DNA of 64,000 bases from JANNSX01 sp046348995 (GCA_046348995.1 JAXMDB010000009.1:186001-250000); one strand, 5' to 3'. Positions 7,250 to 19,581 are shown, counted from the first letter of the stretch. Numbers and translations: made by a program. Notes: generated by a model not told the origin, from the letters alone.

Positions 7250-8641
7250 ATGAACTTTCTGGCCAACCTGCCGCCGACCGAGGAAATCCAAGCGACCGAT
7301 GCGGCTCACCACATCCATCCTTTCACGGATTCCAAGCAGATCCGCGCTCAGAAGACGCGGGTGATCTCGCGCGCCGACGGCGTCTACGTCTACGAGGCCG
7401 ACGGGCGCAAGCTGCTCGATGCGATGGCGGGGTTGTGGTGCGTCAACGTCGGCTACGGCCGCGAGCGCATCAACGACGCCGTGCGCCGTCAGATGAGCCA
7501 GCTCGCCTACTACAACATCTTCTTCCAATGCACGCATCCGGCCGCGACCGCGCTCGCCGAGAAGGTCGCCGAGCACACGCCGGGCGACCTCGACCACGTG
7601 TTCTTCACGAACTCAGGGTCGGAGAGCAACGAGACGATCATTCGGCTCGTGCGCCACTATTGGGCCTCGCAGGGCAAGCCGACGAAGACCAACATCATCT
7701 CTCGCAAGCTCGGCTATCACGGCTCCTCGATGGGCTCGGCGAGCTTAGGGGGAATGACCGGCATGCATCGCCAGGGCGGTCTGCCGATCCCCGGTATCCA
7801 TCACATCGATCCGCCCTATTGGTTCGGCCACGAAGGCGACATGTCGCTCGAGGAGTTCTGCCACGAGCGTGTCCGCCAGCTCGAGCGCATGATCGATTGG
7901 CTGGGTGAGGACAATGTCGGCGCCTTCATCGGCGAGCCGATCATGGGCGCGGCCGGCGTGCTCGTGCCGCCGGACAACTACTGGAAGGAAGTGCGCCGCG
8001 TCTGCACCGAGCGCAACATCCTCATGGTCTCGGACGAGGTCATCTGCGGTTTCGGCCGCACCGGCAACTGGTTCGGCGCCGATCACTTCGGCGTCGTCCC
8101 CGACATCATGGCGATCGCCAAGGGCCTGTCGTCCGGCTACTTGCCGATCGGCGCGGTCGCACTGTCGAAGAAGGTCGCCGAAAACTTCATCGAGAAGGGC
8201 GGCGAGTTCTATCACGGCTACACCTATTCGGGGAACCCGGCGTGCTGCGCGGCGGCGCTCGAGAATATCGCCATCATGGAGGAGGAGAGGCTCGTCGAGG
8301 GCGCCAAGTCCGGCAAGGCCGCCAAGCGTCTCCAGAAGAAGTGGATGGCGCTCGGCGAGCATCCGCTCGTCGGTGAAGCGCGCATCGTCGGCATGATTGG
8401 TGCGCTCGAGCTCGTCCCCAACAAGAAGAGCCGCAAGCGGTTCGCGGAGGAAGGCAAGGTCGGCACGATCTGCCGCAACATCTCCGTCGACAACGGTCTC
8501 ATCATGCGCGCCTGCTGGGACCGCATGGTGATCTCGCCCCCACTTTCGATCACCGAGAGCGAGGTCGACGAGTTGATCGCGAAGGCGTCGAAGACGCTCG
8601 ACGATACGGCGGCGAAGCTCAAGAAGGATGGGTTGCTGTAA
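7250..8641 (+). CDS. class III aminotransferase, probable polyamine:pyruvate aminotransferase (SpuC-like)
   Basis: This 463-residue PLP enzyme of aminotransferase class III has the cofactor-binding SGSESNET segment near residues 123-130, SDEVICGFGRTG near 260, and the PLP lysine in AIAKGLSSGY. The N-terminal HHIHPFTD segment and GLWCVNVGYG are typical of omega-amino acid/putrescine:pyruvate aminotransferases. It probably moves the amino group of putrescine, or a related diamine, to pyruvate. A strong ribosome site (GGAGGAAACG) precedes the ATG, 27 bases after the synthetase stop, so the two genes are likely co-transcribed. Beta-alanine is an alternative substrate. Confidence 0.87.
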   Translation: MNFLANLPPTEEIQATDAAHHIHPFTDSKQIRAQKTRVISRADGVYVYEADGRKLLDAMAGLWCVNVGYGRERINDAVRRQMSQLAYYNIFFQCTHPAATALAEKVAEHTPGDLDHVFFTNSGSESNETIIRLVRHYWASQGKPTKTNIISRKLGYHGSSMGSASLGGMTGMHRQGGLPIPGIHHIDPPYWFGHEGDMSLEEFCHERVRQLERMIDWLGEDNVGAFIGEPIMGAAGVLVPPDNYWKEVRRVCTERNILMVSDEVICGFGRTGNWFGADHFGVVPDIMAIAKGLSSGYLPIGAVALSKKVAENFIEKGGEFYHGYTYSGNPACCAAALENIAIMEEERLVEGAKSGKAAKRLQKKWMALGEHPLVGEARIVGMIGALELVPNKKSRKRFAEEGKVGTICRNISVDNGLIMRACWDRMVISPPLSITESEVDELIAKASKTLDDTAAKLKKDGLL

Positions 8642-8674
8642 GCCGTCTCGCAAGGCAGAAACAAAGTACCGTAG

Positions 8675-8699
8675 GGGCGACCGGCAGGTCGCCCTTCTT
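8675..8699 (+). terminator. rho-independent terminator after the aminotransferase gene
   Basis: An 8-bp GC-rich stem, GGGCGACC (8675-8682) with GGTCGCCC (8687-8694), has a GGCA loop and is followed by TTCTTC. It lies about 33 bases after the aminotransferase stop and closes the polyamine catabolic unit before the EamA gene. Confidence 0.7.
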
Positions 8700-8734
8700 C
8701 ATTGCGGCGTTTATCGATTGAGGACGCACAGGTC

Positions 8735-9640
8735 ATGACGCCGCCTCAGACCAAGCTGTCGGCGACCGTCGTCCTCGCCGCACTCCTCGCCATTGTGTTG
8801 TGGGGCGCTTCGCCCGTTGCGACGAAGCTCGGCGTCGCGGGCATGCCGCCGCTCGCGGTGGCGCTGCTGAGAACGCTCATCGGGGGCGCCGGGGCGCTCG
8901 TCCTCGCGCTCGCGATGCGTCTACCGCTCCCCGCCGCGGGAGCCCAGCGCCGGACGCTCGCGGTCTCGTCGTTCTCCGGCTTCATTGGTTTCCCGATCAT
9001 GTTCTCGATCGGCATGGGCGAGACGACCTCGAACCACGCCTCGATCATTCTCGCCATGCTGCCGGTGTTGACGGGCGCCTTCGCCAACTTGGTCGAGCGG
9101 CGCTGGCCGTCGGGGCTGTGGTGGATCGGCTGCGCCATCGCCGTCGCGGGCGAGATGCTGCTCATTCTGTGGCGCACGCCGGCCGTGGCAGCGGTGACGG
9201 GCGGCCCGACGCTCTGGGGCGACGCCATGGTCGTCGCCTCGACCTTGTTCGGGGCATCGGGCTATGTCGCCGGCGCCCGCCTCAAGCAACTCGGCTACCC
9301 CTCGACCGCGACGACCTTCTGGGGCGCGGCCGGAGGAGCTCTCGTGCTGTCGCCGTCGCTCGTCTGGCTCATCGGCAGTCTCGATCTCGCGGCCGCCGCG
9401 CCGATGGCTTGGGCTGGCGTCCTCTACCTCGCCATCGCCGTCACCGTCATCGGCTACGTGCTCTGGTATTGGGCGCTCGGCAAAGGCGGTATCGCCCGCG
9501 TCGGCCTGATCCAATTCCTGCAACCGATATCGGGATTGCTGCTCGCGTCGGCCCTGCTCGGCGAGCAGCTGACGCTGCCGCTCGCCATCGCCGCCGTGCT
9601 GGTGCTGGCCGGCGTCTTCATCGCGGCGCGCGCGCGGTGA
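8735..9640 (+). CDS. EamA/DMT-family membrane transporter
   Basis: This 301-residue protein is almost entirely hydrophobic, with about ten transmembrane segments in two related halves. The N-terminal half includes LWGASPVATKLGV and LLRTLIGGAGAL. The second half ends with LLASALLGEQLTLPLAIAAVLVLAGV, typical of the drug/metabolite transporter superfamily. Members export amino acids, metabolites or drugs, and the substrate here is unknown. ATG 8735 is favoured because GAGGA lies about 10 bases upstream. An in-frame upstream start at 8702 is possible. It follows a terminator and is probably independent of the polyamine genes. Confidence 0.85.
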   Translation: MTPPQTKLSATVVLAALLAIVLWGASPVATKLGVAGMPPLAVALLRTLIGGAGALVLALAMRLPLPAAGAQRRTLAVSSFSGFIGFPIMFSIGMGETTSNHASIILAMLPVLTGAFANLVERRWPSGLWWIGCAIAVAGEMLLILWRTPAVAAVTGGPTLWGDAMVVASTLFGASGYVAGARLKQLGYPSTATTFWGAAGGALVLSPSLVWLIGSLDLAAAAPMAWAGVLYLAIAVTVIGYVLWYWALGKGGIARVGLIQFLQPISGLLLASALLGEQLTLPLAIAAVLVLAGVFIAARAR

Positions 9641-9646
9641 GGCGGA

Positions 9647-11404
<1,758 letters not shown>

Positions 11405-11656
11405 GTGGTCAGTTTCGTCTTTCTTGCTTCTGAAGAGAGTGCCTCACAATGGCGGGTGGGCTGCGATCGGTTTCGCGCACACGGGGGTCCCACCATCCGT
11501 GGCGGTGACCGGCACTCAGGAGCCTCTATACGCGCCCCGAGGCACGAATAGTTTACGAGCGCCTGCGGCAAAAGATCGCAACTCACGAACGAACGGAGCC
11601 GCAGCTGGCTGCGGCTCCGCACGGTAGCGTCGGCCTTGCGGGAAACATTCCCCCAC
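11405..11656. other. intergenic region between helicase start and katG end
   Basis: About 250 bases hold the 5' leader of the helicase gene and the 3' region of katG. The only clear structure is the katG terminator hairpin near 11594-11619. Short open frames here have no ribosome site or recognisable product. Confidence 0.5.
11594..11619 (-). terminator. terminator hairpin downstream of katG
   Basis: A perfect 11-bp stem, CGGAGCCGCAG (11594-11604) with CTGCGGCTCCG (11609-11619), encloses a four-base loop. It lies about 38 bases after the katG stop on the minus strand and is followed there by TTCGTTCG rather than a full T-run, so it may be a weaker terminator or an mRNA 3' stabiliser. Confidence 0.6.
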
Positions 11657-13825
<2,169 letters not shown>

Positions 13826-14028
13826 GAATTTCCCCGATCGATTTCAGCTTGATGCTATCGGTATACAGGCCAGAAAATGGCTTGAGAAGCGGCCGCAGAC
13901 CTGATTTGCGCCGTGTCGCATGGGAGGGCCTGCCCGTGACGGGCTGCCCGATTGCTCCTCCGGGAGGAATTGTCTAAACCCAGCTCCAGCACAGCTGCTG
14001 CACACATGACGATTCCAAGGAGACGGGG
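13826..14028. other. divergent region between katG and the small oxidase subunit gene
   Basis: About 200 bases presumably contain the katG promoter (minus strand) and the promoter for the aa3 subunit IV-pnt operon (plus strand). A short inverted repeat CCCGTGACGGG lies near 13934-13944. I could not identify a convincing OxyR site by eye. Confidence 0.4.
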
Positions 14029-14172
14029 ATGAGCATCGACGCATCCAAAGGGCATCCGGCCATGGACTACCGGGCCCACCAGGACACCTATGCGGGTTTT
14101 CTTCGCTTTGCCCAGTTCTCCATCGGGTTTCTCGTCCTTCTGCTGATTTTCATGGCGATCTTCCTTCTCTAG
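14029..14172 (+). CDS. aa3-type cytochrome c oxidase subunit IV-like small membrane protein
   Basis: This 47-residue protein reads MSIDASKGHPAMDYRAHQDT, then YAGFLRFAQF, then a single hydrophobic helix (about residues 31-47) ending in FLL at the stop. The MDYxxHxxTYxxFL pattern followed by one transmembrane helix is that of the bacterial aa3-type cytochrome c oxidase subunit IV family (COX4_pro_2 type), a small accessory subunit of the respiratory oxidase. A good ribosome site, AAGGAG, sits 5 bases upstream of the ATG. In many alphaproteobacteria this gene lies directly ahead of the transhydrogenase genes rather than with the other oxidase genes, as here. It is too short for most length cut-offs. 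Confidence 0.85.
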   Translation: MSIDASKGHPAMDYRAHQDTYAGFLRFAQFSIGFLVLLLIFMAIFLL

Positions 14173-14193
14173 CCCTCCCCTCTCCGGAGCCTC

Positions 14194-15345
14194 ATGATCA
14201 TGGTGACGATCGCGTGTGTTCGCGAGGCGTCTGGTGAACCTCGCACGGCGCTCTCGCCGGAAACGGTCAAGAAGCTCGCCGGCAAGGGCTGCCGGGTCGT
14301 CGTCGAAAGCGGCGCCGGGCTGACGGCGCGGTTTTCCGACGATGTCTATCGGCAGGCTGGCGCCGAGGTCGTGGCGACGGCGGCGGAGGCCCTGGCGGCG
14401 GCCGACATCCTTCTCAAGGTGCGGCGGCCGTCCGCAGCGGAGATCGCGGGACTGAATTCCGGCGCCATCGTCGCCGCGATGGTCGAACCCTATGGCGACC
14501 GGGCTGATCTCGATGCGATGGCGGCCAAGGGGCTGACGGTCTTCTCCATGGAGCTGATGCCGCGCATCTCGCGGGCGCAATCGATGGACGTGCTGTCGAG
14601 CCAGGCGAACCTCGCCGGCTACAAGGCCGTGGTCGATGCCGCCTCGATGTTCGAGATGGCGATGCCGATGATGATGACGGCGGCGGGCACGGTTCCGGCG
14701 GCGAAAGTCTTCATCATGGGTGTCGGCGTCGCCGGCCTGCAGGCGATCGCAACCGCGCGGCGTCTCGGCGCCATCGTCTCGGCGACCGACGTGCGTCCGG
14801 CGACCAAGGAGCAGGTGGCTTCCCTCGGCGCGAAATTCGTCGCCGTCGAGGACGACGAGTTCAAACAGGCGCAAACGGCTGCCGGCTACGCCAAGCCGAT
14901 GTCGGCCGAGTACCAGAAGAAGCAGGCGGAGCTCGTCGCCAATCACATCAAGATCCAGGATATCGTGATCACGACGGCGCTCATTCCGGGCCGTCCGGCG
15001 CCGAAGCTGATCACCGCCGATATGGTGCGCTCGATGAAACCCGGCGCCGTCATCGTCGACCTCGCCGCCGAGCGCGGCGGCAACTGCGAGCTGACGAAGC
15101 CGGGCGAGACTGTCGACATCGGCGGCGTCCGCATCGTCGGGCCGATCAATCTTCCCGGCACCGTGCCGGTCAACGCCTCCAATCTCTATGCCAAGAACCT
15201 GCTCAACTTCCTCGATCCGCTGATCGAGAAGGGCGGGGCCGCGATGAAGATCGATTGGGAGGACGAGATCGTCAAAGGCACGCTCATCGCCCGCGACGGC
15301 AAGATCGTCCATCCGTCGCTACAACCGAAGGAGGCGGCCCAGTGA
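14194..15345 (+). CDS. pntAA: NAD(P) transhydrogenase subunit alpha part 1 (PntAA)
   Basis: This 383-residue soluble domain I of proton-translocating transhydrogenase binds NAD(H) and passes hydride to NADP bound by the beta subunit. The N-terminus, VTIACVREASGEPRTALSPETVKKL, resembles the alanine dehydrogenase/PNT N-terminal domain. A Rossmann segment (IMGVGVAGLQAIATARRLGA) lies near residue 173. The split of alpha into two genes is typical of alphaproteobacteria. Two close ATGs, 14194 and 14200, could both serve. The stop overlaps the GTG start of pntAB, so translation is coupled. The product probably supplies NADPH at the expense of proton motive force. Confidence 0.95.
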   Translation: MIMVTIACVREASGEPRTALSPETVKKLAGKGCRVVVESGAGLTARFSDDVYRQAGAEVVATAAEALAAADILLKVRRPSAAEIAGLNSGAIVAAMVEPYGDRADLDAMAAKGLTVFSMELMPRISRAQSMDVLSSQANLAGYKAVVDAASMFEMAMPMMMTAAGTVPAAKVFIMGVGVAGLQAIATARRLGAIVSATDVRPATKEQVASLGAKFVAVEDDEFKQAQTAAGYAKPMSAEYQKKQAELVANHIKIQDIVITTALIPGRPAPKLITADMVRSMKPGAVIVDLAAERGGNCELTKPGETVDIGGVRIVGPINLPGTVPVNASNLYAKNLLNFLDPLIEKGGAAMKIDWEDEIVKGTLIARDGKIVHPSLQPKEAAQ

Positions 15346-15725
15346 AGACGGCCTTGCGCGCTCTCACCGCTTTTGCCGTGCTGGCGTTGATGCCGGGCGC
15401 CGCCTTCGCCTCGGAAGGCGCTGGCGGCGTCGATCCCTTCATCTACGAATTCATGGTCTTCGTGATCGCGATCTTCGTCGGCTACTTCGTCGTCTGGAGC
15501 GTCACGCCCGCGCTACATACGCCGCTGATGAGCGTCACGAACGCGATCTCGTCCGTGATCGTCGTGGGCGCCTTGCTCGCGGTGGGCGTCAGCCTCGCGG
15601 CCTCGGGCTCGATCCTCGCCAAGCTGTTCGGCTTCCTCGCGCTGGTGATGGCGTCAGTCAACATTTTTGGAGGCTTCTTGGTCACGCAGCGCATGCTCGC
15701 GATGTACAAGAAGAAAGAGAAGTGA
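15342..15725 (+). CDS. pntAB: NAD(P) transhydrogenase subunit alpha part 2 (PntAB)
   Basis: This 127-residue membrane subunit starts at GTG 15342, inside the GTGA overlap with the pntAA stop. Its hydrophobic N-terminus is followed by the segments PFIYEFMVFVIAIFVGYFVV, NAISSVIVVGALLAV and FLALVMASVNIFGGFLVTQRM, which form part of the proton channel (domain II). NAISSVIVVGA and the ASVNIFGGFLVTQRM stretch are strongly conserved in PntAB. It works with PntAA and PntB in the inner membrane. Length is slightly above the usual 90-110 residues because of the leader-like N-terminus. Confidence 0.93.
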   Translation: MKTALRALTAFAVLALMPGAAFASEGAGGVDPFIYEFMVFVIAIFVGYFVVWSVTPALHTPLMSVTNAISSVIVVGALLAVGVSLAASGSILAKLFGFLALVMASVNIFGGFLVTQRMLAMYKKKEK

Positions 15726-15726
15726 C

Positions 15727-15889
15727 GCGAATGGCGAGTGGCGAATGGCGAGTGGGGGCGTGTGCTGACAGCCGGCAATTCGCATTTTGGCAAATGCCAT
15801 TGGAAGGCGCGCTCGTTGATCCTGCATCGCTTTGCCTGATCTCTCCTGGCCTCACCCTTTCCATTCGCCATTCGCCACTCGCCATTCGC
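15727..15889. repeat. long inverted repeat between pntAB and pntB
   Basis: A perfect 25-bp arm at 15727-15751, built from the units GCGAATGGC and GAGTGGC, has its exact reverse complement at 15865-15889. The arms extend to about 29 bp with one mismatch. The spacer is about 113 bases. Each arm is itself a short tandem of near-identical 7-9-base units. This looks like a mobile or amplified intergenic palindromic element of the kind common in rhizobial genomes. It sits inside an operon, so it could form a large mRNA stem before pntB. Confidence 0.85.
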
Positions 15890-15906
15890 CCCTAGAGGCT
15901 CCACTC

Positions 15907-17316
15907 ATGTCCGCCAATCTCGCCGCTCTGATCTACTTAGCCTCCGGCGTGCTGTTCATCCTGGCGCTGCGCGGCCTGTCGAGCCCGGCGACCTCGCGGC
16001 AGGGCAACCTGTTCGGCATGGTCGGCATGGCGCTGGCCATCGGCACCACGCTGACGCTGATCGGCGGCTCCGACAGCGTCTTCACCTGGATCCTGATCAT
16101 CGCCGGCCTCGGCATCGGTGGCGGCATCGGCGCCTACACCGCCCGCACCATCCCGATGACGATGATGCCGGAGCTGGTTGCGGCGTTCCACTCGCTCGTC
16201 GGCCTCGCCGCCGTCTGCGTCGCGGCCGGCGCGCTCTATGCGCCCGACGCCTTCGGCATCAATGGCGTCGACGGCATCCGCGTCCAGTCGCTGATCGAGA
16301 TGGCGCTCGGCGTCGGCATTGGCGCGATCACCTTCACGGGGTCCGTCATCGCCTTCGCGAAACTGTCAGGGCGGATGTCGGGCAAACCCATCCTGCTGCC
16401 GATGCGTCACCTGATCAATCTGGCGCTCGGGCTCTTCATCATCCTGCTCGTCTACTGGTTCTGCCAGTCGGGTGGCTCTGCCTGGTTGTTCTGGCTGATC
16501 GTGCTCGCGTCCCTCGCCTTCGGTGTGTTGCTCATCGTGCCCATCGGCGGCGCCGACATGCCGGTCGTCGTGTCGATGCTGAACTCGTATTCCGGCTGGG
16601 CTGCTGCCGGCATCGGCTTCACGCTCGGCAACGTCGCGCTCATCATCACGGGAGCGCTCGTCGGCTCGTCGGGTGCGATCCTCTCCTACATCATGTGCAA
16701 GGGCATGAACCGCGCCTTCCTGTCGGTGATCGCCGGCGGCTTCGGCGGCGAGACGGCAGGACCGTCCGGCGGCTCGGGCGAGCAGAAGCCCGCCAAGATC
16801 GGCGCGGCGGACGACGCGGCCTACATTCTCAAGAACGCGTCTCGGGTCATCATCGTGCCGGGCTACGGCATGGCGGTGGCGCAGGCCCAGCACGCGCTGC
16901 GCGAGATGGCCGACGGTCTCAAGAAGGCCGGTGTCGAGGTCAAATACGCGATCCATCCGGTGGCGGGGCGCATGCCCGGCCACATGAACGTGCTGCTGGC
17001 CGAAGCCAATGTCCCCTATGACGAGGTGTTCGAGCTCGAGGACATCAACTCCGAGTTCGCGCAGACCGACGCCGTCTACGTCATCGGCGCCAACGACGTC
17101 GTCAATCCGGCGGCGGAGGAGGACAAGTCCTCGCCGATCTACGGCATGCCGGTGCTGCAAGTTTGGAAGGCGGGCACCGTGCTCTTCAACAAGCGCTCGC
17201 TCGCCTCGGGCTACGCCGGCATCGACAATCCGGTCTTCTACCGCGACAACACCATCATGGTGCTCGGCGACGCCAAGAAGATGACGGAAGAGATCGCCAA
17301 GGCGCTGGCGCACTAA
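15907..17316 (+). CDS. pntB: NAD(P) transhydrogenase subunit beta (PntB)
   Basis: This 469-residue protein has an N-terminal half of about nine membrane helices (domain II) and a C-terminal NADP(H)-binding domain III. The domain III motifs are IIVPGYGMAVAQAQHALREM, HPVAGRMPGHMNVLLAEANV, and GANDVVNPAAEEDKSSPIYGMPVL. ATG 15907 is the start, since upstream in-frame sequence lies in the palindromic repeat. Together with PntAA and PntAB it couples hydride transfer from NADH to NADP+ to proton entry. Length and motifs are normal. Confidence 0.95.
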   Translation: MSANLAALIYLASGVLFILALRGLSSPATSRQGNLFGMVGMALAIGTTLTLIGGSDSVFTWILIIAGLGIGGGIGAYTARTIPMTMMPELVAAFHSLVGLAAVCVAAGALYAPDAFGINGVDGIRVQSLIEMALGVGIGAITFTGSVIAFAKLSGRMSGKPILLPMRHLINLALGLFIILLVYWFCQSGGSAWLFWLIVLASLAFGVLLIVPIGGADMPVVVSMLNSYSGWAAAGIGFTLGNVALIITGALVGSSGAILSYIMCKGMNRAFLSVIAGGFGGETAGPSGGSGEQKPAKIGAADDAAYILKNASRVIIVPGYGMAVAQAQHALREMADGLKKAGVEVKYAIHPVAGRMPGHMNVLLAEANVPYDEVFELEDINSEFAQTDAVYVIGANDVVNPAAEEDKSSPIYGMPVLQVWKAGTVLFNKRSLASGYAGIDNPVFYRDNTIMVLGDAKKMTEEIAKALAH

Positions 17317-17519
17317 GGCGACGGGCGGCTTCCGGCTATTGCTGTCGACAGTCTCGAGATCACGCTCGAGCGCACGTGCCGTGCGCGTTGCGCTGCAGAA
17401 TGCGTTCGAGGATCAGGGGCAGCACGACGGTAACGACGGCGGTGCCGTCGTTGGACCAGAGCGGTGCCCACTTTCACTCAGCGGCTGTTCCGGTGGCATG
17501 CGATGCAATCGGCATGCAA

Positions 17520-17549
17520 AAGGCCGTGAGCATGCACGCTCACGGCCTT
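17520..17549. terminator. shared terminator hairpin between pntB and the surface-protein gene
   Basis: A perfect 12-bp stem, AAGGCCGTGAGC (17520-17531) with GCTCACGGCCTT (17538-17549), has a six-base loop. It lies between convergent genes and can serve both. On the minus strand the stem is followed by a short T-run. The remaining roughly 200 bases after pntB show no gene. Confidence 0.7.
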
Positions 17550-17563
17550 GATCGGCAAAGGGC

Positions 17564-19384
17564 TCAGTGCGCGATGAGCCTACGAGTTGCACGGACGAAG
17601 GGCGACCGCACGGCGGCCAGGCCGCGCGCGTTCCAGTCTTCGATCGATGCCATCCTGAGGCCGAGCCGGCCGTAGCGGACGGCGTAGTAGCCGCTGCTCA
17701 TGGTCACGACGGCGTCGGGATGGGCGGTGAGGACGTCCTGCGCCATGACGCCGACGAAGGTCCGGCCGGAGGGATCGAAGCTGTCGATGTAGCGGAAGCT
17801 GTAGAGCTTCGTGCCGTCATCGAGCGTCGCGAGCAGCTCGATGTCACGCTTCAGGCGGCGATCCGAGGCGGCGGCAGCCGCGCTCGCAAGGGGCGTGATG
17901 GTACAGGAGTTTCCATTGACCGCGAGTGTGAAGCCATCGGCATAGAGGCCGCCGAGGTAGGCGAAGGTGGCTGCTCCCACGAATGCTTCGGCCATCTCAA
18001 AAGTAATGTATGGAGCCTGAAGCGCTGGCAGGGTGAATGTCCCCGAGAAGGTTTCGGGGCTGTTGGCGAGCAGCTGTGCGAGCGTCTGCCCCGACGCATT
18101 AACGAGTGATGCCAAATTTACGCTCACGGGCGCTCCCGGAGTGGAGAAGTCTGTCGGCGTACCGAATATCGCGCCCTGCAGGATGGTCTGGTTGAAGGCG
18201 GGCATGGCCGGATCCCCGAAATCTGGCCAGATGAGCGGGATGGGGTTCGACGGTCCACCGCAGATAGTGGCGAGCGTGAAACCGGTTTGGGTGGCCGTGC
18301 GGCCGGTGACTTTGTCGACGACAGCCGTCTTGGTGGTCTGGGTCTTCAGACGTCTGACGCTGACGGGAAGATTGTTCCGGCGCACCGGCTGGAACAGATC
18401 CTTGCCGCCGCTGCTCACCTGCTGCGGCGCCGGATCGCTGTCCTTGAGCGAGCCGCCGGAGTAGCCCGTGTCGGCGCTGTGGGCCACCGGACCACCGAGC
18501 GGAATCGCCAGCCGCACGCCACCGTCCAATTGGCCGCCGCTATGGGCGTCGTCGCTGTAGCTCGCTGACAAGCTCAGCCGCACGTCGGGCGCCGTCGCGA
18601 TCGGATAGAGGTCGAGCTCGAGCCGGCCGCGCCCGCCGATGACGTCGCCGCCGTCCTGTTTGAGGTTCATGTAGTCGTAGAGACCCGCGAAGGCCCGGAG
18701 CTCGCCCGGCCGCCGGCCCGCGTCGAAAGCCGGCAGCGCGAACCGCAAGCCGATCTCGGCGTCGAAGCCCGACGGAATCTGCTCCTCGTAGGTGTTGGTG
18801 ACGGTGCGCGTGGTCGTGCGGCGATGCGAGACGACCTCGGTTGGTGTCGTCACGTCGTAGGTCGCGGTGGTCGTCGTCGACGGGAGTGTCTCGTCCCACG
18901 TGCTCGTGTCGTCGAAGGGCGCGAAGACGTTGGCACGGGCGATCACGCGCTCGCCGAAGTATTCGGCGCCGGCAATGAAGCGCTGGTAGGCTTGGCCGTA
19001 CTCGGTCTCGAGCGTATCGGCACCGAGCCAGCCGCCGACGACCGCGCCGCTCTCGGAGAGCCGCTGGCGATAGCCGAAGTACGCGCCGACGTTGTAGACG
19101 CTGTCGCCCAGATCGTGGAAGCCGCCGCTGAACAATGTGCCGTCGGCGCCGAGATAGAGCAGCGCGCTCGAGCCGCGCAATGCCAGCGGCACGATCGTGC
19201 TGACCTCGCCCGCCCCGCCATCCTCGCTGACGAAGCCGCCGATCTCGATGCCCGGCCGGCTGTAGGTGTCGGATGCCGTCACGGGCTCCGTGGCCTCGGC
19301 CTCGCCAGCGCTCGCCGGCGGGATCGCCCAGATCGACAGGCCGGCCGCAACTCCAGCGAGCAATCGCGTGCGCCAGTTCTGCAT
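17564..19384 (-). CDS. outer-membrane barrel protein (inverse autotransporter-like) with C-terminal peptidase S74 chaperone domain
   Basis: A signal peptide (cleavage after PPASA) is followed by about 250 residues resembling the intimin/invasin beta-barrel: LYLGADGTLFSGGF, YNVGAYFGYRQRLSESGAVVGGWLGAD, QRFIAGAEYFGERVIARANVFAPFDD, GFDAEIGLRFALP, and RLELDLYPI. A linker and an Ala/Thr-rich passenger follow. The C-terminus (from about residue 507) is SDRRLKRDIELLATLDDGTK, then FVGVMAQDV. This is the intramolecular chaperone/auto-protease S74 found in phage tailspikes, with the Ser-Lys pair (S507, K512) kept. Inference: a surface protein whose passenger trimerises and may self-cleave. ATG 19384 is preferred to TTG 19396. 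It is flanked by terminator hairpins and appears monocistronic. Confidence 0.65.
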   Translation of the reverse strand: MQNWRTRLLAGVAAGLSIWAIPPASAGEAEATEPVTASDTYSRPGIEIGGFVSEDGGAGEVSTIVPLALRGSSALLYLGADGTLFSGGFHDLGDSVYNVGAYFGYRQRLSESGAVVGGWLGADTLETEYGQAYQRFIAGAEYFGERVIARANVFAPFDDTSTWDETLPSTTTTATYDVTTPTEVVSHRRTTTRTVTNTYEEQIPSGFDAEIGLRFALPAFDAGRRPGELRAFAGLYDYMNLKQDGGDVIGGRGRLELDLYPIATAPDVRLSLSASYSDDAHSGGQLDGGVRLAIPLGGPVAHSADTGYSGGSLKDSDPAPQQVSSGGKDLFQPVRRNNLPVSVRRLKTQTTKTAVVDKVTGRTATQTGFTLATICGGPSNPIPLIWPDFGDPAMPAFNQTILQGAIFGTPTDFSTPGAPVSVNLASLVNASGQTLAQLLANSPETFSGTFTLPALQAPYITFEMAEAFVGAATFAYLGGLYADGFTLAVNGNSCTITPLASAAAAASDRRLKRDIELLATLDDGTKLYSFRYIDSFDPSGRTFVGVMAQDVLTAHPDAVVTMSSGYYAVRYGRLGLRMASIEDWNARGLAAVRSPFVRATRRLIAH

Positions 19385-19581
19385 TCCATCCCCCAAACGT
19401 CAGCTGGTCAGCCGCATGATCCGGTTCCCCCGCCCCGCGAGGGTTTCCAGAATCACGCTGTGAAGTGATTCGGCCGTATTCGGAATGTGTCAGAGCGGAC
19501 GATCGTGCTACGTGGCAAATTTGAGTTGCCGAAATGCCATAGCCAGGGCGCACTGAGAAATGTCGTGGGGCTTGGGGGCCG

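Noticed and set aside
15727..15889. possible CRISPR array from repeated 7-9 base blocks
   Set aside because: The blocks are short, contiguous and arranged as an inverted repeat, with no regular spacers and no cas genes.
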